This document shows, in pieces, positions 7,141 to 10,383 of a DNA stretch of 10,383 bases (the stretch's first letter is position 1; every line of letters starts with the position of its first letter). The position numbers and the translations under genes were made by a program. Source of the stretch: Terriglobales bacterium (GTDB lineage Bacteria > Acidobacteriota > Terriglobia > Terriglobales > Acidobacteriaceae). The notes beneath the pieces were generated by a model. The model ran no database searches, was not told the origin of the DNA, and saw nothing but the letters and a program-made list of their open reading frames with translations. The DNA is taken from contig JAFAWN010000222.1 of assembly GCA_019241735.1 (NCBI GenBank), positions 1 to 10,383 on the forward strand, in the 5' to 3' direction.

Positions 7141-7160
7141 TAAGGCGAATTAAGGCGATA
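7141..7160. repeat. Two tandem 10-bp repeats in the divergent promoter region
   Basis: TAAGGCGAAT (7141-7150) is followed directly by TAAGGCGATA (7151-7160), eight of ten bases identical and spaced by one DNA helical turn. A related CATAAG occurs at 7130-7135 and 7139-7144. The repeats sit between the two divergent start codons (7112 minus, 7229 plus), a typical position for a regulator site. Confidence 0.55.
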
Positions 7161-7201
7161 TGCGCGCTGCCGGTAATCTGGTGGCGCGTCCCGCAAAGAC
7201 A

Positions 7202-7207
7202 TACAAT
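7202..7207 (+). promoter_or_regulatory. Possible -10 element for the acidic hypothetical gene
   Basis: TACAAT, five of six consensus bases, lies 21 bases before the ATG at 7229. The -35 region (TGGTGG at 17-base spacing) is poor, so this is tentative. Confidence 0.3.
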
Positions 7208-7228
7208 GCAGGGTAGTAAGGATTGCCA

Positions 7229-7705
7229 ATGTCTCCAGCTTCTGACGATCTAACAATTCTCGCGGACGACATGATTGCCTTCATCGAAGGCCATGGCTTG
7301 CGGCGTTTCCACGGCAGCGTGGACTATGAAGAAGTGCCGACCGTGCTCTGGAAGCCGGGCGGCAATCCCGACAGCTGGAAAGATTTTGTGGAACTGGCGA
7401 AGCAGGCCGGGGCACCGTTTCTAACCATGGATTGCTGGAAGCTGCAGCGGGAGGAACTCGAGGAATTGCTGCAAAGTCTGTCCACGTCTGAGATCGCCAG
7501 TGATGATGATCTTGAAGATGCGCGTTGGCTGCGAACTTATTCCGGTAAGACCGGCTTCGTGCAATTGGGATTCGCGCATCAAGGGGTGATGATGGCGTAC
7601 GAAGCCTCCACCGAGTGGTATCAGCGCTACCAGCGGCTGCTGGATCTGGCGGAAGACTTTGGCGGGATTCCGATTGATGGTTCCGGGCAGGATGACGAAG
7701 CGTGA
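7229..7705 (+). CDS. Acidic hypothetical protein
   Basis: I do not recognise this 158-residue protein. It is acidic (many Asp/Glu, notably SDDDLEDARW around residues 90-99 and the C-terminal GSGQDDEA), has no signal peptide or membrane segment, and is probably cytoplasmic. It appears to be a mixed alpha/beta fold, with N-terminal helix TILADDMIAFIEGHG, a central VPTVLWKPGGNPDSWKDF stretch, a coiled-coil-like LQREELEELLQSL helix, and a beta-like FVQLGFAHQGVMMAYEAST segment. The ATG at 7229 has AAGGA six bases upstream (7218-7222); a TTG at 7223 is less likely. It precedes rsfS by 79 bases on the same strand. Codon use resembles its neighbours, so it looks native and lineage-specific. No function is assigned. 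Confidence 0.8.
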   Translation: MSPASDDLTILADDMIAFIEGHGLRRFHGSVDYEEVPTVLWKPGGNPDSWKDFVELAKQAGAPFLTMDCWKLQREELEELLQSLSTSEIASDDDLEDARWLRTYSGKTGFVQLGFAHQGVMMAYEASTEWYQRYQRLLDLAEDFGGIPIDGSGQDDEA

Positions 7706-7750
7706 GGGCAAAAATTTCTTATCAAAATTTTCCCGTCTTCAGTTGTCGGT

Positions 7751-7756
7751 TAAAAT
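7751..7756 (+). promoter_or_regulatory. Possible -10 element upstream of rsfS
   Basis: TAAAAT (five of six consensus bases) lies 29 bases before the TTG start of rsfS, in a short AT-rich gap. No good -35 is present. Just upstream, AAAATTT at 7711-7717 and AAATTTT at 7725-7731 form an AT-only inverted repeat. Confidence 0.3.
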
Positions 7757-7784
7757 AAGCCCACCCCTGAGGTGAATCCCTAAA

Positions 7785-8210
7785 TTGCCGTCAACTCGAA
7801 AGAAAGACCTTCAGCGTCAGGTTTTCGAAGCCATCTGCGCCTGCCAGGAAAAGAAAGCGGAACAAATCAGCATTCTCGAGCTGGAGAAGGATTCCGGCGC
7901 ATTCACCGACTACTTCTTGGTGTGCAGCGGATCCAATCCGCGACAAATTCAGGCCATTTCGGATGAAGTGGAAGAGCGCCTGAAGAAAACCGGGCTCCGT
8001 CCGGCGCACATTGAGGGCTACAAGCAAGCGGAGTGGGTGCTGCTCGACTACGTGGACTTTGTGGTCCATGTGTTCACCGAGACGGCGCGAAAATATTACG
8101 ATCTGGAGCGGCTGTGGAAGTCGGCCAGGCACCTGGAGCCGGCGGAACTGGCGCCTGGTCCGCGGAAGAAAGCGACGGCGTCTTCAGGGGCAAAGAAAAA
8201 ACGTGCTTAG
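7785..8210 (+). CDS. rsfS: Ribosomal silencing factor RsfS
   Basis: This 141-residue member of the RsfS (DUF143/Iojap) family binds ribosomal protein uL14 on the 50S subunit and blocks subunit joining, lowering translation in starvation or stationary phase. The conserved domain covers residues of about 10-115. It includes DYFLVCSGSNPRQIQAISDE (42-61), the signature EGYKQAEWVLLDYVDFVVHVF (77-97) and YYDLERLW (104-111). The tail after residue 125 is lysine-rich (RKKATASSGAKKKRA), longer than in enterobacterial proteins and possibly rRNA-binding. The TTG start at 7785 is backed by a strong GAGGTGA (7769-7775) nine bases upstream, and there is no competing ATG. rlmH starts nine bases after the stop; rsfS-rlmH is a widely conserved pair. 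Confidence 0.96.
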   Translation: MPSTRKKDLQRQVFEAICACQEKKAEQISILELEKDSGAFTDYFLVCSGSNPRQIQAISDEVEERLKKTGLRPAHIEGYKQAEWVLLDYVDFVVHVFTETARKYYDLERLWKSARHLEPAELAPGPRKKATASSGAKKKRA

Positions 8211-8219
8211 CGGATGTGA

Positions 8220-8672
8220 GTGGCGGTGAAGATTGCGGTGGCATGGATCGGCAAGGCCAAAGACGCATCTCTACAAAGTTTGACCGCTGAATATCTGAAG
8301 CGGCTGTCCCGGTACGCGCAGGTGGAAGGGCGGGAGTTCAAGAGCGAATCGGATTTGCTTAAATTCGCCGATGGCCCCGGGCGTTCGCGCACGAAGAGCA
8401 GGTTGGCGCTGCTCGAGGCCAGCGGGACGCAGTTCTCTTCAGAGGAATTCGCGAAATTCATTGGCAGTTACCAGGACCGTGATTCGCGGCCGCTGGTTTT
8501 CGCAGTTGGCCCCCCCGATGGATTTTCAGACCAGGCGCGCAGCCGGGCTTTCTTGGTGATCGCGTTAGGCCGAATGACGCTCTCCCACGAACTGGCGCGG
8601 GTAGTGCTTCTGGAGCAACTTTATCGCGCGTTCACGATCCTGGCGGGGCATCCCTATCATTCCGGGCATTAA
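8220..8672 (+). CDS. rlmH: 23S rRNA pseudouridine-1915 N3-methyltransferase RlmH
   Basis: RlmH is a SPOUT-class SAM-dependent methyltransferase that modifies m3-pseudouridine 1915 in helix 69 of 23S rRNA on assembled 70S ribosomes. The 150 residues match the usual length. Landmarks are the N-terminal KIAVAWIGKAKD (4-15), AEYLKRLSRY (23-32), the SAM-binding knot region FAVGPPDGFSD (94-104), LSHELARVVLLEQLYRAF (121-138) and the C-terminal HPYH (144-147). The usual GGxxG loop reads GPPDG here, at a run of seven C residues. The start is uncertain: GTG 8220, or GTG 8226, which would give the more typical MKIAV start. The coding end (HSGH) lies in the first copy of a 15-bp direct repeat. It is probably co-transcribed with rsfS. 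Confidence 0.95.
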   Translation: MAVKIAVAWIGKAKDASLQSLTAEYLKRLSRYAQVEGREFKSESDLLKFADGPGRSRTKSRLALLEASGTQFSSEEFAKFIGSYQDRDSRPLVFAVGPPDGFSDQARSRAFLVIALGRMTLSHELARVVLLEQLYRAFTILAGHPYHSGH

Positions 8673-8689
8673 TCCATTCTGGGCATTAA
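8658..8689. repeat. Imperfect 15-bp direct repeat over the rlmH stop codon
   Basis: CATTCCGGGCATTAA (8658-8672) is repeated as CATTCTGGGCATTAA (8675-8689), 14 of 15 bases identical with a 17-base period. The first copy contains the last codons and TAA stop of rlmH. It looks like a local duplication of the gene's 3' end. Confidence 0.7.
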
Positions 8690-8709
8690 GAGGCGGTGGG
8701 AATCAAAGG

Positions 8710-8725
8710 ATGCACCTCTGTGCAT
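8710..8725. promoter_or_regulatory. Perfect 6-bp hairpin between rlmH and the small ORF
   Basis: ATGCAC (8710-8715), loop CTCT, GTGCAT (8720-8725). The inverted repeat is perfect but short and lacks a following T-run, so it could be an operator, a leader hairpin or a weak rlmH terminator. The rest of the gap 8673-8795 shows nothing else I can support. Confidence 0.35.
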
Positions 8726-8795
8726 AAATTGGCTTCGTGAGTGGTCTAGAGTGATTTCTGCCGCAGGAAAAAAAGATTTTTGTGGAGGCATGATT

Positions 8796-8975
8796 GTGAG
8801 AAATCCGACGGAAGTGTTGCACAACAAAGAGCTGGAACTGGATCGGGTAAAAAAGGAAATTGATGCCCTGAGAATTGCTGCCCGGCTGTTGAACGAGGGC
8901 ATGGCTGGAACAATTACTGAAATGCGGCTGCCAGACCACGCAATGGATGTCCGACATGGGATCGAGATGCCATAA
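8796..8975 (+). CDS. Small helical protein of unknown function
   Basis: This is a 59-residue predicted protein. The first half (NPTEVLHNKELELDRVKKEI and then DALRIAARLLNE, residues 3-35) is a charged amphipathic helix likely to form a coiled coil. The rest is less structured. I have the impression that short acidobacterial ORFs with an E-L-x-R-V-x-x-E-I-x-x-L-R core recur, but cannot verify this here. I chose GTG 8796 because GGAGG at 8784-8788 is seven bases away, whereas the ATG at 8790 is only one base from it; a longer frame from 8751 has no ribosome site. It stands alone between rlmH and cobO. There is no signal peptide or membrane segment, and no function is assigned. Confidence 0.65.
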   Translation: MRNPTEVLHNKELELDRVKKEIDALRIAARLLNEGMAGTITEMRLPDHAMDVRHGIEMP

Positions 8976-9093
8976 TTGGGCGATAGCTTGGGAAGACCTC
9001 CCCGAACCTCACCCGACTGCGCAGGATGACACTAAAGGCGGCGGTCGGCCACACAGCACCTCTTCGTTTTAGAGTGGATTGACATCTATACCG

Positions 9094-9119
9094 ACATTGA
9101 TCTCCCTAAGGGACAATGT
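9094..9119. promoter_or_regulatory. Dyad element upstream of cobO
   Basis: ACATTG (9094-9099) and CAATGT (9114-9119) flank an inner inverted repeat, TCCCT A AGGGA (9103-9113); a three-base ATC bulge breaks the left side. Together they give 11 complementary base pairs. A perfect TTGACA -35-like hexamer is at 9079-9084, but no matching -10 follows at 16-18 bases. It may be an operator or RNA hairpin. Positions 8976-9078 hold nothing else I can support. Confidence 0.45.
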
Positions 9120-9154
9120 TTGGGGCAACCGTATGCCTTCCGTGGCGGTGTTCG

Positions 9155-9183
9155 CCTCACGTATTCTCCTCACGTATTCTCCT
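9155..9183. repeat. 13-bp tandem duplication upstream of cobO
   Basis: CCTCACGTATTCT occurs at 9155-9167 and again, identically, at 9168-9180, followed by CCT. The second copy covers the -35 position of the candidate cobO promoter. It may be a recent slippage duplication or a duplicated binding site. Confidence 0.7.
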
Positions 9184-9192
9184 TTGAACGCG

Positions 9193-9198
9193 TACAAT
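9193..9198 (+). promoter_or_regulatory. Possible cobO promoter -10 element
   Basis: TACAAT (five of six consensus bases) lies 38 bases before the cobO ATG and predicts a leader of about 30 bases. The -35 position (TCACGT at 17 bases) falls in the tandem repeat and is not consensus. There is no recognisable Shine-Dalgarno before the ATG. Confidence 0.35.
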
Positions 9199-9235
9199 CG
9201 GAACTTCGCCGCCAACATCGTGCGACCTCATATTT

Positions 9236-9772
9236 ATGGATGACATTCGCCGGGGCCTGATCATCGTCCATACCGGCCCGGGAAAAGGCAAGACTACAGC
9301 CGCCATGGGCACGGCATTGCGCGCTGTGGGGCAAGGCATGCGGGTGCTGATGCTCCAATTTCTGAAAGGCTCATGGCATTACGGAGAACTTGATGCCGTG
9401 CAGGCGTTTGGCGACAAATTCATCATGAAACAGATGGGGCGGGGCTTCGTGAAAGTGGGCGCGGAAAAACCCGACCCCGAAGATATCCGCATGGTGGAAG
9501 CGGCGTGGGCTGAGGGGGAACAGGCGATGCACTCCGGGCAATGGGACCTGCTGATCCTGGACGAAATCAACTATGCCATCACCTACGGCATGCTGGATGC
9601 GGCGAAGGTGGTTGAAGCTTTGAAGAAGAAGCCGGAAATGGTGCATGTGATCTTGACGGGACGGAACGCGCATCCGACAATTATCGAACTTGCCGATACC
9701 GTGACGGAAATGCGCCAGGTGAAACATGCGTATGAGAAGGGCGTGATGGCGCAACGGGGCATCGAATACTGA
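9236..9772 (+). CDS. cobO: Cob(I)yrinic acid a,c-diamide adenosyltransferase
   Basis: This 178-residue CobA/CobO/BtuR-type enzyme transfers the 5'-deoxyadenosyl group of ATP to the Co(I) corrinoid, giving adenosylcobalamin or its precursor. It works in de novo synthesis and in salvage. Visible motifs are the P-loop TGPGKGKTTAAMG (13-25), the Walker-B-like LLILDEINYAI (105-115), LTGRNAHP (140-147) and the C-terminal MRQVKHAYEKGVMAQRGIEY (159-178), typical of the family. The length is within the usual range. No other cobalamin gene is adjacent, which fits a salvage or scattered pathway. No ribosome-binding site is evident before the ATG at 9236; no better in-frame start exists before the P-loop. 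accD begins 30 bases after the stop, so the two are probably co-transcribed. Confidence 0.96.
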   Translation: MDDIRRGLIIVHTGPGKGKTTAAMGTALRAVGQGMRVLMLQFLKGSWHYGELDAVQAFGDKFIMKQMGRGFVKVGAEKPDPEDIRMVEAAWAEGEQAMHSGQWDLLILDEINYAITYGMLDAAKVVEALKKKPEMVHVILTGRNAHPTIIELADTVTEMRQVKHAYEKGVMAQRGIEY

Positions 9773-9802
9773 CGCACCGCTTCATGTCGAATTGAGAATT
9801 CT

Positions 9803-10383
9803 ATGACCTGGTTCCGAAGACAATCCGGCGAGCTGGACACCTCGGGTGAAAAACGAGTTCATACCGAGGGATTGTGGGTGAAGTGTGAGAGCTGTCGGCA
9901 GATTATCTGGAAGAAAGACATGGAGGAGAACCTGAATGTTTGCCCCAAATGCGGCAAGCATTTCCGCATACACGCGCGCGAGCGGCTGGCGCAGCTTCTG
10001 GATAACGAGCAGTATGAAATTCTCAATTCCGAGCTCAGCTCAACGGATCCGCTGAAGTTTTCCGACTTGAAATCGTATTCATCGCGGTTGCGGCAGGCGC
10101 AAGCGGAAACTGGATTAAAAGATGCGCTGATCACTGCCAAGGGTATTCTGAACGGCAAGCCGGTGATCGCCTGCGCTCTGGAGTACTCCTTCATCGGTGG
10201 CAGCATGGGTGCGGTTGTGGGCGAGGGCATAACGCGAGCGATCGAGCATGCGACGGAAGCTCGCATCCCTTTGGTAATTGTTTCCGCGTCAGGCGGCGCC
10301 CGGATGATGGAAGGTGTGGTAAGCCTGATGCAGCTGGCAAAAATTACCGCTGCGCTTGCGCGTTTGGATGATGCCGGGGTGCC
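9803..10383 (+). CDS. accD: Acetyl-CoA carboxylase carboxyltransferase subunit beta, 5' part
   Basis: The first 193 codons of AccD are present; the gene runs off the window. With AccA it forms the carboxyltransferase that moves CO2 from biotin on AccB to acetyl-CoA, giving malonyl-CoA for fatty-acid synthesis. The N-terminal zinc ribbon is intact, with Cys28, Cys31, Cys47 and Cys50 (CESC and CPKC). The crotonase-like carboxyltransferase core follows, with SFIGGSMGAVVGEGITRAIE near residues 130-149 and VSASGGARMMEGVVSLMQLA near 160-179, which includes the oxyanion-hole glycines. The start ATG 9803 gives the family-typical MTWFRR and has a modest GAG six bases upstream. That GAG lies in the loop of a small palindrome (GAATT 9789-9793, AATTC 9797-9801). 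The full gene should be about 280-300 codons. Confidence 0.96.
   Translation, partial: MTWFRRQSGELDTSGEKRVHTEGLWVKCESCRQIIWKKDMEENLNVCPKCGKHFRIHARERLAQLLDNEQYEILNSELSSTDPLKFSDLKSYSSRLRQAQAETGLKDALITAKGILNGKPVIACALEYSFIGGSMGAVVGEGITRAIEHATEARIPLVIVSASGGARMMEGVVSLMQLAKITAALARLDDAGV

Noticed and set aside
7711..7731. AAAATTT / AAATTTT inverted repeat after the acidic hypothetical gene, as a terminator
   Set aside because: The stem is entirely A-T and would be unstable; the flanking GGG/CCC pairing needs a bulge.
8976..9235. Cobalamin riboswitch before cobO
   Set aside because: I looked for a B12-box-like conserved segment and saw none; the dyad at 9094-9119 is far too small for that aptamer. 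A covariance search would settle it.
1..10383. Mobile element, prophage, CRISPR, toxin-antitoxin, defence island, tRNA or rRNA gene
   Set aside because: No transposase, integrase, spacer-repeat array, terminal inverted repeats or RNA-gene folds were found; gene content and codon use are uniform and mostly housekeeping.

Overview
This window looks like an ordinary chromosomal segment of a moderately GC-rich Gram-negative bacterium, most likely an acidobacterium. That placement is an inference. It rests on the mix of a secreted DUF3857/transglutaminase-like protein, a PolX-type PHP protein without a polymerase domain, a tandem DUF507 pair, an HtrA protease with two PDZ domains, and the run rsfS-rlmH-cobO-accD. 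There is no phage, transposon, plasmid, CRISPR or defence gene, and no rRNA or tRNA. Several genes appear to start with GTG or TTG.

Layout. Positions 22-3284 carry two plus-strand genes: an exported DUF3857/transglutaminase-like protein and a cytoplasmic PHP metal-dependent hydrolase with a helix-hairpin-helix N-terminus. They converge on two minus-strand envelope genes: a peptidoglycan-binding-like secreted protein (3458-4240) and a membrane-anchored HtrA/DegP-type serine protease (4382-5962). The short convergent gap between the two pairs holds a perfect 18-bp palindrome at 3307-3324 that matches the ParB centromere site parS. Next on the minus strand come two overlapping DUF507 paralogues (6136-6686) and a small four-helix DUF486 membrane protein (6780-7112). 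A divergent region with short phased repeats (7113-7228) leads into the plus-strand half: an unrecognised acidic protein, ribosomal silencing factor RsfS, the 23S rRNA pseudouridine methyltransferase RlmH, a 59-residue helical small ORF, the corrinoid adenosyltransferase CobO, and the start of accD, which runs off the window.

How the genes fit together. The left half is mainly cell-envelope and protein quality control. The right half is core housekeeping: ribosome dormancy and rRNA modification, cobalamin cofactor activation, and the first step of fatty-acid synthesis. rsfS-rlmH and cobO-accD are each close enough to be co-transcribed. The 260-bp gap before cobO contains a dyad element and a 13-bp tandem duplication that no gene explains.

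The most noteworthy item is the parS site, which suggests that this segment belongs to the origin-proximal, ParB-loaded part of the chromosome. Nothing here amounts to a new multi-gene system. The remaining findings are small regulatory or structural oddities.
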